This document shows positions 1 through 6,375 of a DNA stretch of 14,344 nt, piece after piece. The translations under genes and the position numbers were made by a program. The stretch is from JBJXHC01 sp046160825 (lineage in GTDB: Bacteria; Bacteroidota; Ignavibacteria; UBA10030; UBA6906), in the NCBI GenBank assembly GCA_046160825.1, contig JBJXHC010000122.1, positions 1-14,344 on the forward strand, in the 5' to 3' direction. Within the stretch, counting starts at the first letter, position 1; each line of letters opens with the position of its first letter. The notes below the pieces were generated by a model. That model was given only the letters and a program-made list of their open reading frames with translations, ran no database searches and was not told where the DNA came from.

Positions 1-1
1 A

Positions 2-559
2 CTCGGGTGGGAGTTCATGGGTCATTGTCAGACCAATGCGGTCCGGGTCAACGAAATGGAGCCGGAGCAGGAGAAGGAGGCGATCCATCAGACGCTGGAA
101 ACAATCGCCAAGACGACCGGCAGGAAACCGCTCGGCTGGCTTGGCGCGGGTCTGGCGGAGACCTGGAGCACGCTCGATTTTCTGATCGAGGAGGGGTGCT
201 TGTACGTCGCCGACTGGACCTCGGACGATCTGCCGTTTCGCATGGACGTCGACGGCAGGACCATCTACTCGATTCCCTACTCCCTGCAGAGCAACGATAC
301 GCCGCAGTTCTTCCAGCAGAAGCAATCGCCGGAGGAATTCGAGCGCATCCTGAAACGACAGTTCGACTGGCTCTACCGCGAGGGCGCCGGGTCGTCGCGC
401 GTAATGGCGATCGCGCTCCACCCATTTGTCTCGGGCGCGCCGTACCGCATCGGAGCAGTCGACGCGGCGCTCGAATACATCTGCAGGCACGACGGCGTGT
501 GGCTTGCGACCGGCGAGGAGATCATTCGCGAATACATCGCTTCCGGGGCGACGATCTAG
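2..559 (+). CDS. Polysaccharide deacetylase (PuuE/HpPgdA-like CE4), C-terminal part, 5' end outside window
   Basis: The open frame enters from the window edge (residues L-G-W-E-F-M-G-H precede the first internal ATG at 17), so the N-terminal part, which should carry the catalytic Asp and first metal-ligand motifs, is missing. What remains matches the C-terminal half of NodB-fold (CE4) deacetylases of the PuuE/HpPgdA-like group. These are de-N-acetylases or related amide hydrolases acting on cell-envelope glycans or allantoin-like substrates. Visible marks are the WEFMGH segment near the start, a GRKPLGWLGAGLAET stretch, an ALHPF motif near the C-terminus and a final WLATGEEII segment. It is the only plus-strand gene and converges on the phage operon. 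Sampled base composition (37 G/C of 60 at 61-120) is higher than in the tail genes. The family is fairly sure; the substrate cannot be told from this fragment. Confidence 0.8.
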   Translation, partial: LGWEFMGHCQTNAVRVNEMEPEQEKEAIHQTLETIAKTTGRKPLGWLGAGLAETWSTLDFLIEEGCLYVADWTSDDLPFRMDVDGRTIYSIPYSLQSNDTPQFFQQKQSPEEFERILKRQFDWLYREGAGSSRVMAIALHPFVSGAPYRIGAVDAALEYICRHDGVWLATGEEIIREYIASGATI

Positions 560-560
560 T

Positions 561-580
561 CCGGCGTCCTGTCGCGCCGG
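561..580 (+). terminator. GC-rich hairpin just after the deacetylase stop (weak terminator candidate)
   Basis: CCGGCG at 561-566 pairs perfectly with CGCCGG at 575-580 around an 8-nt loop, starting 2 nt after the TAG stop. No T-run follows, so intrinsic termination is doubtful. The rest of 581-723 shows no gene or recognisable RNA. Confidence 0.3.
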
Positions 581-723
581 AGAACACGCCGGGAAACGCG
601 CGCGGACTCGCTCGTCTTTATCCTCCCGTTTCAGCTTGACTGGCAGCGATGCCTGACTGGTTAAATAGCATGAAGCAGCCAGGCGCCGATGATAACCTTG
701 TGCATAAGCTTCCACGGCGATAG

Positions 724-1251
724 TCACGATATCGTGCGGGCTGCACGGACATAGCCCGTAGCGGTGGCCAGGCCGAGATCGGTCAGTACCGATTTCAGGC
801 CGGCACATTGCCCAGGCGGAATTTTCTTCGATTCGCGCGAATCGATGAATGCCTCGACCCGCGGGTTCTTCTGCTGCGCCCCGCTTCGCTTCGCGCCCGC
901 TCTTGAACAGACTCGGGTTGAACAATGATTTGCAGTATTACCCATGAGGATGCGGCTGTCAGTCCACTCCAGCAATAGCACGTGGTGCTCTGCCCCGGTA
1001 ATAGTAGCGTTCAAAATGGGGTTGTCAAGTGGTGACAGATCCAACGTAAAACTCCCCGAAACGTCAAGCACTCCACCGTTCGCTCCGAGGACACTTTGCT
1101 TATTCCGGCTGTTGATGATCGAACCACTCGTCTTATCATAGAGAGTGGCCACGACCGTGGTCATCTGACCACTCCCTACCAACGATCCTGAGTCCGATTT
1201 GAACACGCCTGAAAGCATCGCCGAGACACCTTCATTGATCTCGTAAGCCAT
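724..1251 (-). CDS. Chimeric ORF: phage tail-associated protein N-terminus fused to foreign C-terminus
   Basis: The ATG at 1251 lies 2 nt after the upstream stop and is preceded by GAGGG at good spacing, so the start fits the operon. Residues 1 to about 105 look like a small phage structural protein: beta-rich, with alternating hydrophobics, Ser/Thr/Gly-rich, and segments such as VATLYDKTSG and HHVLLLEWTDSR. From roughly residue 110 (below about 930) the character changes. The sequence becomes Arg/Lys/Cys-rich and is encoded by GC-rich DNA that contains the palindromes and does not resemble the operon. The most likely reading is that the true phage gene is cut at about 900-960 and reads through into unrelated DNA until a chance stop. 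A short segment there (NPRVEAFID) faintly recalls LysR C-termini, but not enough to call. The N-terminal half is a plausible virion or tail accessory protein of unknown function. Confidence 0.55.
   Translation of the reverse strand: MAYEINEGVSAMLSGVFKSDSGSLVGSGQMTTVVATLYDKTSGSIINSRNKQSVLGANGGVLDVSGSFTLDLSPLDNPILNATITGAEHHVLLLEWTDSRILMGNTANHCSTRVCSRAGAKRSGAQQKNPRVEAFIDSRESKKIPPGQCAGLKSVLTDLGLATATGYVRAARTIS
725..736. repeat. 12-bp perfect palindrome
   Basis: CACGATATCGTG reads the same on both strands. It lies at the extreme 3' end of the last minus-strand ORF, whose stop is at 724-726, inside the GC-rich foreign block. It could be an operator-like site or chance; no function can be assigned. 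Confidence 0.35.
829..844. repeat. 16-bp perfect palindrome
   Basis: CGATTCGCGCGAATCG is a perfect inverted repeat with no spacer. It lies in the GC-rich block about 60-100 bp from where phage-like coding appears to stop. Perfect 16-mers are rare by chance, so it could be a protein-binding site. Alternatively it could be an accident of repeated CG-rich codons. Confidence 0.45.
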
Positions 1252-1253
1252 GT

Positions 1254-1748
1254 TTAAACCCTCTGCATCTGGATCTTCCAGGTCACCTGAAGCGTATCTC
1301 CAGCGCCCTTGTTCACAGCAGAGAACACTTGCCGGCAGAGCAAGTCTCCGGTACTGGCCGCATCGAGCAATCCGGCCTCGGTAATTGCCCCGGTGCCGGT
1401 CCCCGCCGCGAACGTTACCTGTACCTGGTACGTGTCGTCGGTGACAGTCGTTGTCACGGTACTCTTCGTTCCCTGGGATCTGGCAACCTCGGTCTGTAAC
1501 GCAGTGTCCCCGTTAGCTGCAGCAGTTGCCCCGGTACCGATTGCTATGTAATCAACGGCCGGGGTGTCAGTGCCGGCAAAGAACTTCGCCGCCTTCGTCA
1601 GCCCGGCATTCACCACGAGGTTCTTCACCTCCCGGCGTTCCTTCCGGTCGCCATTCTTGTCGTATAATTCAAACAGGATTGTGCCACGCAATCCGATCCT
1701 TTCCACGGGTCCACCACCGAGTACTTCTCGCAACTGTTCTGTGTTCAA
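1254..1748 (-). CDS. Phage tail-fibre-associated hypothetical protein (164 aa)
   Basis: The start is TTG at 1748. It sits 5 nt after AGGAGG, and that Shine-Dalgarno overlaps the TAG stop of the upstream LamG gene, so coupling decides this start. The N-terminal 40 residues are charged. The remainder is a beta-rich domain with the phrase NLVVNAGLTKAAKFFAG followed by an IAIGTG...TALQTEVAR segment and many Thr/Val alternations. I recognise this layout from small proteins encoded near tail-fibre genes in many tailed phages and prophages. They are thought to be structural or fibre-accessory proteins, but no enzymatic motif is visible. No signal peptide or membrane segment is present. The place in the late operon supports a virion role; the exact function is unknown. 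Confidence 0.7.
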   Translation of the reverse strand: MNTEQLREVLGGGPVERIGLRGTILFELYDKNGDRKERREVKNLVVNAGLTKAAKFFAGTDTPAVDYIAIGTGATAAANGDTALQTEVARSQGTKSTVTTTVTDDTYQVQVTFAAGTGTGAITEAGLLDAASTGDLLCRQVFSAVNKGAGDTLQVTWKIQMQRV

Positions 1749-1757
1749 TGTCGCCTC

Positions 1758-3497
1758 CTATGTGAACTTGATATTTGTTAAAAGTGATTTCCTCACACTC
1801 ACGACGTCCAACTTTGCCACCTCAATCAGAATGCTCTCCAACTTGGAGAAGCGCAGCAGGATCTGCAGCATCCTCACAAGGCCAACGATCTGAATGAACT
1901 GAGACGACACCACATCCGAGTACTTCAGGACGTCCTGGAGAGTGATACCGGCCAGCTTACGCAGCTCATCATTCAGGGCAAGATTCTCAAGCTTCGATAG
2001 ACTGATTAGTTTAGCCATAGAGTCCGAGGCGATCAGTTGTTCGATCTTCACAATCGCTGGCGACTTCCCAATGAAGTCCAGCATCCCTACAACCTCGCTC
2101 AACGGCTTCTCCGGTTGCTTCACAAGTGAGTCCGCCACGAGCATAATTTCAGCGAGGAGTTTACTGGCCGACTTCTGCAGTCCATCAGCCAACAACAGTA
2201 TCTCGGTCAATTCCTTTGTGTGCGCAACTCCGTCGGCGTTCAACAGCGCCTGTACAACATCGGAGAAGCTCAACCCTTCGCTTAACACTTTCCCCGGCGT
2301 CTTCACCAGCTCGTCACCCAGCGTCAACAACTCAGCCAGCACCTTGCCGATTGTAAGCTGGTCACTGTCGGCCAGGGAGAGCAGCTCGACAAGGCTCTTC
2401 CCTGTGTTTTTTCCGAGCAAGTCTGCAATACCAAGTTGCTCGCTTAGGTTCTTCCCGGTGAGAGATGACAGATTATCAATCAGTGCGAGAGCTTCAACCA
2501 GACGCTTTCCGGCCTCAGTGCTCTTCAAGTCACTCAATCGGATCTCTTCAGAGAGAAGTCTTGATGCACCGAGTACCCTTGCATCGCTGAGTTTGAGTAC
2601 TTCCTCCCGCAGCATTCCTGGACTCTTCACTGCACTATCTCCATAAACGAGTGATTCGTTCAGTGTCTTGATGTGAGCCGTCGATGCAAGAGAACCGACT
2701 CTCCGGGTGTCACGCCGGAACATCACATACGGGTCAGCAAACAACTTGCTCCAATCACTTGCCGTCAGCACACGATTGTAAACGTACACCGCCGCAATCT
2801 GTCCATCCCATTGTTGAGTAGTTATAGGCGACGCCGTGGACGGCGCGCCAATACGAAGAGGACGGGAGTTCACCAGTGAGCCAACAACAGTTTCTCCGTC
2901 AGTAGTAAGAGGCTCCTCCACAACAGGCGATCCCTCAAGATAGCATCGCAGCATTCCCAGGTAGCCGTAGGGATTGTCCGGTATCTCGGCCATTCGATCA
3001 ACGACGAACCCTCCTACGTACCACTTTCCGACAACTAGTGCAGGTTGCGCTGCAAACGTTATGCCGTTGGTTGTACCGGTTCCATCATCAATCGTCACAA
3101 CAAGCTCCCCCGTCGTCGCCTGCTGCCACAGCACCCACCCCTGACGGGGATTCGATCCCCCATCCCTCTTTGCAACAATACGACGGGTGTTTCCATCAAT
3201 CACATCCGTCTTGAATACTGCAACAACGGAAAAACTTTGCGTAGCATTAAAATCATAAAGCGCAATGTCACCGACTTCGAGATAATCAACATTGAAGTCC
3301 AGCGCCTTGCCATACTTGCCACGTGTTACCTGATTACCCGACAGACCATTGTTCGTCGCATGATAACGGAAGCTCGCCACGTCGAGTGTTTTCGTCAGCC
3401 CGAAATAGTTGATCCCCGGCAACCACGCACCTACCAAGCCACGTGAAAGCGGATGCCGCCTTTGCACAACAACCGGTTGTACAAGATGAGCGAGCAT
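1758..3497 (-). CDS. LamG (concanavalin A-like) lectin-domain phage protein with C-terminal 18-residue repeat array
   Basis: I choose ATG at 3497 (579 aa), 2 nt after the upstream TAG and 9 nt after GAGGT, rather than the in-frame GTG at 3536, which would overlap the upstream gene by 37 bp. Residues about 15-260 form a LamG/ConA-like jelly roll: GLVGAWLPG near the start, FSVVAVFKTD, a GKWYVGGFVVD strand, and the closing QIAAVYVYNRVLTASDWSKL and DPYVMF segments common in phage LamG proteins. Residues about 275-565 are a striking array of 18-residue units with consensus K-x-L-x-E-x-L-x-L-x-D-x-L-x-K-x-x-G. A short basic tail follows. The likely role is a carbohydrate-binding head on a repetitive rod in the adsorption apparatus, next to the lyases. 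The LamG call is firm; the fold of the repeats and the ligand are unknown. Confidence 0.8.
   Translation of the reverse strand: MLAHLVQPVVVQRRHPLSRGLVGAWLPGINYFGLTKTLDVASFRYHATNNGLSGNQVTRGKYGKALDFNVDYLEVGDIALYDFNATQSFSVVAVFKTDVIDGNTRRIVAKRDGGSNPRQGWVLWQQATTGELVVTIDDGTGTTNGITFAAQPALVVGKWYVGGFVVDRMAEIPDNPYGYLGMLRCYLEGSPVVEEPLTTDGETVVGSLVNSRPLRIGAPSTASPITTQQWDGQIAAVYVYNRVLTASDWSKLFADPYVMFRRDTRRVGSLASTAHIKTLNESLVYGDSAVKSPGMLREEVLKLSDARVLGASRLLSEEIRLSDLKSTEAGKRLVEALALIDNLSSLTGKNLSEQLGIADLLGKNTGKSLVELLSLADSDQLTIGKVLAELLTLGDELVKTPGKVLSEGLSFSDVVQALLNADGVAHTKELTEILLLADGLQKSASKLLAEIMLVADSLVKQPEKPLSEVVGMLDFIGKSPAIVKIEQLIASDSMAKLISLSKLENLALNDELRKLAGITLQDVLKYSDVVSSQFIQIVGLVRMLQILLRFSKLESILIEVAKLDVVSVRKSLLTNIKFT
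1806..2672 (-). repeat. Region encoding 18-residue E-x5-D protein repeats
   Basis: Counting from the ATG at 3497, Asp recurs exactly every 18 residues at 287, 305, 323, 341, 359, 377, 395 and 413. After a 7-residue insertion it recurs at 438, 456, 474, 492, 510 and 528. One unit is degenerate, and D564 falls back on the register. A Glu sits six residues before the Asp in 13 of the first 14 units. At DNA level the 54-bp units are strongly diverged, so the pattern is held by protein selection rather than by recent duplication. Confidence 0.85.
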
Positions 3498-3499
3498 AC

Positions 3500-3967
3500 C
3501 TATTGCACCTCGTCTGCGTAAAGTTGATATGCGCACACGTGATTACCGCCCGTGCTATCCAGCGCAGTCCCGGAAGCATTCACCACGGCAATCCCAAACT
3601 CTGTACCCAACCTGCCGAGCGGCGCCGTGTCGAACACGCCATAAAAATCCTTACCTGTTGTTGCTATAACGACAATGGTGCCGAGCAAATCCGCATTCTC
3701 AACTGTCAACCCCGCATCACTCGAACCGGCTCCATCCGTGCGGCTGGTTCCATCCCCTCGCAAGAGGTACACCTGGAACACAGCTCCTGCAGTCGGTGTA
3801 GATGAACCCGATCTGATCTTCACAAAGATAAGAGCGCCGGGCCGGTTGGATGAATTGGAAATCATCGTGGATTGTCGGCCCACTCCAACAGCGGAATTGG
3901 CGAGACTGGCGAGACTGATCGTAAACGTCGCCCTCGCATCAAGCTTGGTACGTATCTCATTTGCCAT
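3500..3967 (-). CDS. Small phage structural protein (155 aa), decoration or tail accessory type
   Basis: The ATG at 3967 is preceded by GGAG at about 9 nt and lies 18 bp after the alginate-lyase-like gene. The protein starts MANEIRTKLDARATFTISLA and continues with Ser/Asn/Gly-rich, beta-prone sequence including VKIRSG and VFQVYLLRGDG segments. It has no Cys-rich, membrane or signal-peptide feature. I recognise the MANEIRTK start followed by 'SLANSAVGVGRQST' as typical of small proteins in phage tail or virion regions, where the function has not been established to my knowledge. It marks the return from the enzyme cassette to ordinary phage structural genes. The next gene starts 2 nt after its TAG stop, so the two are probably translationally coupled. 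Confidence 0.7.
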   Translation of the reverse strand: MANEIRTKLDARATFTISLASLANSAVGVGRQSTMISNSSNRPGALIFVKIRSGSSTPTAGAVFQVYLLRGDGTSRTDGAGSSDAGLTVENADLLGTIVVIATTGKDFYGVFDTAPLGRLGTEFGIAVVNASGTALDSTGGNHVCAYQLYADEVQ

Positions 3968-3985
3968 TTGACGTTTTCTCCGGTT

Positions 3986-5224
3986 TTATCTTTTCGGCGA
4001 CACAACAGTCGTTACATTTCCCATCACACGTCCTTCGATGGCCGGCCTTCCCCATCTCTTCACCACAGCATCGTAACTCGGACTCTTATACTGGGCGAAC
4101 GCCAACTCATACAGTGCATAGTTCAACGCAGCTTTTGCGGCACTCGCCTGCAGATAACCATCAGCGTTCCACTTCTTCGGATCCACCAAATACGGTGCAT
4201 GAAAATCAAGAGCGAGCAACAATGACTTGTGATTGAACGTCTTGTATCCGTTCCGGGAGAGGATCTCCGCCGCCTGCGTCATTGCATTCAGCGCGTACGT
4301 CGAATAGAAGAGCGCATCGGTCCGTCGCATCTCCAGGGGCAGCATACCCGGCCTCAGTGTCACCTTCTTATTGTTCACCCAAACGTAAGTCAAACCCGTT
4401 TCAGAGTCCTTTCCATCCGTCCCCACAACCTCGTGGTAAAGGTTTTGAGCCCACAAAGCGTAAGCGTAATTGAGCAGGTCTTTCGAGCCAGTCGCAACAC
4501 CGGCAGACGCAATCATCACCGCACGCCATGAGTTGTAGTTCCCCGGTTGCTTCCATGTCAAACCGGTCGTTGCGAATGTGCGTATCCACTCACGCGTCGC
4601 TTCACGTCCCGCCGCAGTCCACTCCGGAAAGTTCTCCACAAGAGTGAAACCATACACCAGGGCCGGCATCGTGATGCTCAGTTCTATATACGATTGTTGC
4701 GTGGTGTACCTTGGCGTCATTCGAGTTGTCTTGTCATTGCACCAGGCATTGAGGAGAGTGATCGCCTTTCGAGCAAAGCGCACGTCGCCGGTGTACACAT
4801 ATCCCACACCGAGGTCTCTGATGGCGCCGCTCATCGCAACCGCAGCTTCATAGTCACGCCGGTCGGTCGCAGGATTCTCTTCACCATCCTTGCGTACCCA
4901 CTTACCATCAATCAACCACCAGTACGGCTTCGCTGTGTAGTAGTAATGAGCGTCCGTCACCTTCGCATCATCAGGTGTCGGCTTCGGTATCGAAGTTACA
5001 ACACTCTGCACAGGTTGCTTCAGTGCTTTGTCAGCATCCTGCTTCACACGCTCGACAGCGCTCTTCCACGGCTCACGATCCTTCGCCGCCAGAACATCCC
5101 GTACACCATTCGGGGAGATGAACATCGGCTTGAATGTCGGCACACTCTGCCCCATCACCGCAGCCGCAAACATAATCAGGCATACCACAATTCGCACTCC
5201 GCATTTCGCATTCCACCTTTTCAT
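3986..5224 (-). CDS. Secreted alginate-lyase-like polysaccharide lyase (PF05426 / PL5-type alpha/alpha toroid)
   Basis: The ATG at 5224 overlaps the preceding stop in an ATGA and follows a perfect AAGGAGG, so the start is firm. The 412-aa product begins with a Sec signal peptide: basic n-region, h-region VVCLIMFAAAV at about 13-23, then MGQ, predicting cleavage before Gln26. The mature part carries the alginate_lyase domain marks in order. These are YYYTAKPYWW (94-103), RKDGEENP (111-118), a helix-rich block, GNYNSWR (228-234) in place of the usual NNHG[TS]W catalytic loop, and LPLEMRRT...YS (295-308) with the conserved Arg301 and Tyr307. Such enzymes cleave uronate polymers by beta-elimination. 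At the catalytic-loop position the usual His appears to be Tyr230, so activity or substrate may differ. Residues 4-14 are encoded by a 7-bp tandem array. A secreted enzyme in a tail operon is unusual; lysogen-expressed matrix degradation is one inference. Confidence 0.85.
   Translation of the reverse strand: MKRWNAKCGVRIVVCLIMFAAAVMGQSVPTFKPMFISPNGVRDVLAAKDREPWKSAVERVKQDADKALKQPVQSVVTSIPKPTPDDAKVTDAHYYYTAKPYWWLIDGKWVRKDGEENPATDRRDYEAAVAMSGAIRDLGVGYVYTGDVRFARKAITLLNAWCNDKTTRMTPRYTTQQSYIELSITMPALVYGFTLVENFPEWTAAGREATREWIRTFATTGLTWKQPGNYNSWRAVMIASAGVATGSKDLLNYAYALWAQNLYHEVVGTDGKDSETGLTYVWVNNKKVTLRPGMLPLEMRRTDALFYSTYALNAMTQAAEILSRNGYKTFNHKSLLLALDFHAPYLVDPKKWNADGYLQASAAKAALNYALYELAFAQYKSPSYDAVVKRWGRPAIEGRVMGNVTTVVSPKR
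5187..5214 (-). repeat. Degenerate 7-bp tandem repeat (GCATTCC-like on plus strand), four units
   Basis: Consecutive 7-mers at 5187-5193, 5194-5200, 5201-5207 and 5208-5214 share GC-A-T-T-C-C with one to three changes each; on the minus strand they read GGAATGC-like. The array lies wholly inside the coding sequence and encodes the n-region and start of the h-region of the alginate-lyase-like signal peptide. Confidence 0.7.
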
Positions 5225-5475
5225 GCCGCCTCCTTCTTTTCTGATTTAAGTTTATCCGTCCAGTGTTCCACCGCATTCCCGCCGAAGAACGTCGCCGTCG
5301 TCACCGTTTGAAATGCGAAATAGAACTGGCAGAGAGTCATCAAGTGTTCGGGCGGCATCTTGATCACCAGAATCATGAATGCGGCGAAGCCGAAAAGGGA
5401 AGCGCCCCAAAAGCCCTTCATCTTCCTCGAGCCCATCCGCCTTTCATTGCTTGTTGCTAATTGCTCATTTCTCAT
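5221..5475 (-). CDS. Small two-TM membrane protein, holin-like (84 aa or shorter)
   Basis: The longest frame starts at ATG 5475, 3 nt after the lyase stop, but no Shine-Dalgarno is seen there. In-frame ATGs at 5436 and 5421 (MKGFWG...) are better placed, and the first 13 residues are pure repeat-encoded sequence, so the real product may be about 66-71 aa. It has a hydrophobic segment WGASLFGFAAFMILVI, a short Pro-containing turn (KMPPEHL), a second hydrophobic segment (CQFYFAFQTVTTATFFGG) and a charged tail ending KSEKKEAA. Two TM helices, small size and a charged C-terminus fit class II phage holins, which let endolysin reach the peptidoglycan. No endolysin is visible nearby, so another membrane role is possible. 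Its stop overlaps the next start by 4 bp. Confidence 0.6.
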   Translation of the reverse strand: MRNEQLATSNERRMGSRKMKGFWGASLFGFAAFMILVIKMPPEHLMTLCQFYFAFQTVTTATFFGGNAVEHWTDKLKSEKKEAA

Positions 5476-5476
5476 T
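5442..5476 (-). repeat. Degenerate 7-bp tandem repeat (GCTAATT/GCTCATT-like on plus strand), five units
   Basis: Units at 5442-5448, 5449-5455, 5456-5462, 5463-5469 and 5470-5476 are variants of GCTCATT. The array covers the first possible start codon of the small membrane protein and its first 11 or so residues. This argues that the true start is the ATG at 5436 or 5421, beyond the array. Confidence 0.75.
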
Positions 5477-5478
5477 GT

Positions 5479-6375
5479 TCAGTACGCCATTATATTGTAG
5501 GTGCTTGTTGAATTGCCGATCCTAAAATGATCGAGGTAGATTCTCCGGAATGTTACGCTCCCCGGATAACCCGTTCCCGTTCCGAAGCCTGGTTTGTACT
5601 CGCCGAGACTCCCGAACGAACCCTTCGTATCATTCGACCCGAGTCTCAATCCGGTGCGATCAACAATCACCACGCCGTTCCTCCATACCTTCAGTTCGCC
5701 GGTTGCGTTGTAGTTATACTTCACCCGCACAACCCATCGTGTCCAGGCTCCCACGGTCATGGGCGCACGATAGAAGACACTGTCGTTGGTGTAATACTTC
5801 GTGTAGGTGTTGTCGCCCGTGCATGATCGGGTATCACCACGACCAATCCATTGCTCGTACAACGAGTCGATCTCCAGGGAAAGATCCGGACTTCGGTACA
5901 CCGGTTCTCCACTCGCATTTGTATCACACGGATCCGGATAGGGCTGAGTCTCATAAATAATATCCTCCCAACCAACACGGTCGAACACCCAGTTGCTCGG
6001 TACGTACACATCGAATGCAACCCAGTAAACGCTGTCCCTCTTAAAGTGAAACGGATTGTTGTCAACGTCCCATCCGGTAGTATCTGTTCTGCTCACGATT
6101 GCCTGTGTCCGGACTTTGGTGATGGAGTCCGTCTTGTGCAACTCGAAGATTGCCGCTCGCAATCCGCGTCGCACCGTGTCGGTCACCGTGTACGCATCAT
6201 TGCTTCCCGGCCTGTAGAATCCCTTCAGCGTTCCACTCTCAAACGTCCCGGAGCCGTGGATGATGTGCGACGAGTTCCGTTGTGAGTGCATGAACGCAAA
6301 TGGCACCTGGGCCGTGACTGTTGACCAATGACCAATGACGAGTGCAATCACAACCATCCATTTCTCCGTTCTCAC
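5479..6375 (-). CDS. Secreted polysaccharide lyase (PF14099, heparinase I/glucuronan-lyase-like jelly roll)
   Basis: The GTG at 6375 overlaps the tailspike stop in a GTGA and follows AGGAG by 8 nt, so I prefer it over ATG 6357. The 298-aa product starts with a Sec signal peptide: n-region MRTEKW, h-region MVVIALVIG, then STVTAQ, with predicted cleavage before Gln23. The mature part matches the Polysacc_lyase family. It has FESGTLKGF (45-53), RRGLRAAIFEL (69-79), the core strand YWVAFDVYVPSNW (117-129), GAWTRWVVRVKY followed by GELKVWRNGVVIV (209-238), and the closing GEYKPGF and IYLDHFRIGN segments. Members are beta-jelly-roll lyases that cleave glucuronan, heparin-like or related polyuronates by beta-elimination. 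It differs in fold from the toroid lyase downstream, so the cassette probably attacks two linkages. The substrate is not predictable. Confidence 0.8.
   Translation of the reverse strand: MRTEKWMVVIALVIGHWSTVTAQVPFAFMHSQRNSSHIIHGSGTFESGTLKGFYRPGSNDAYTVTDTVRRGLRAAIFELHKTDSITKVRTQAIVSRTDTTGWDVDNNPFHFKRDSVYWVAFDVYVPSNWVFDRVGWEDIIYETQPYPDPCDTNASGEPVYRSPDLSLEIDSLYEQWIGRGDTRSCTGDNTYTKYYTNDSVFYRAPMTVGAWTRWVVRVKYNYNATGELKVWRNGVVIVDRTGLRLGSNDTKGSFGSLGEYKPGFGTGTGYPGSVTFRRIYLDHFRIGNSTSTYNIMAY
6316..6343 (-). repeat. Degenerate 7-bp tandem repeat (GACCAAT on plus strand), four units
   Basis: Units occupy 6316-6322, 6323-6329, 6330-6336 and 6337-6343. The two central ones are identical GACCAAT and the outer ones diverge. 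The array lies inside the lyase coding sequence and encodes most of the h-region and c-region of its signal peptide (about residues 12-20). Confidence 0.75.

Noticed and set aside
7..656. Plus-strand frames overlapping the deacetylase (7-639, 426-656)
   Set aside because: Arg/Ser-rich shadow translations of the GC-rich deacetylase gene; only the frame starting at position 2 shows family motifs.
560..723. tRNA or attachment-site gene at the phage border
   Set aside because: No cloverleaf or tRNA-like 3' end could be drawn in this stretch, and no matching repeat was found at the other end of the window.
1942..2646. 234-aa plus-strand ORF
   Set aside because: Antisense shadow of the 18-residue repeat region; Ser/Phe-rich composition mirrors the Leu/Asp/Glu repeats, and it has no ribosome-binding context.
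1758..3497. Diversity-generating retroelement target near the LamG protein
   Set aside because: No reverse transcriptase, template repeat or adenine-biased variable region is visible in the window.
4547..5311. 254-aa plus-strand ORF
   Set aside because: Antisense shadow of the alginate-lyase-like gene, Arg/His-rich with no recognisable domain.
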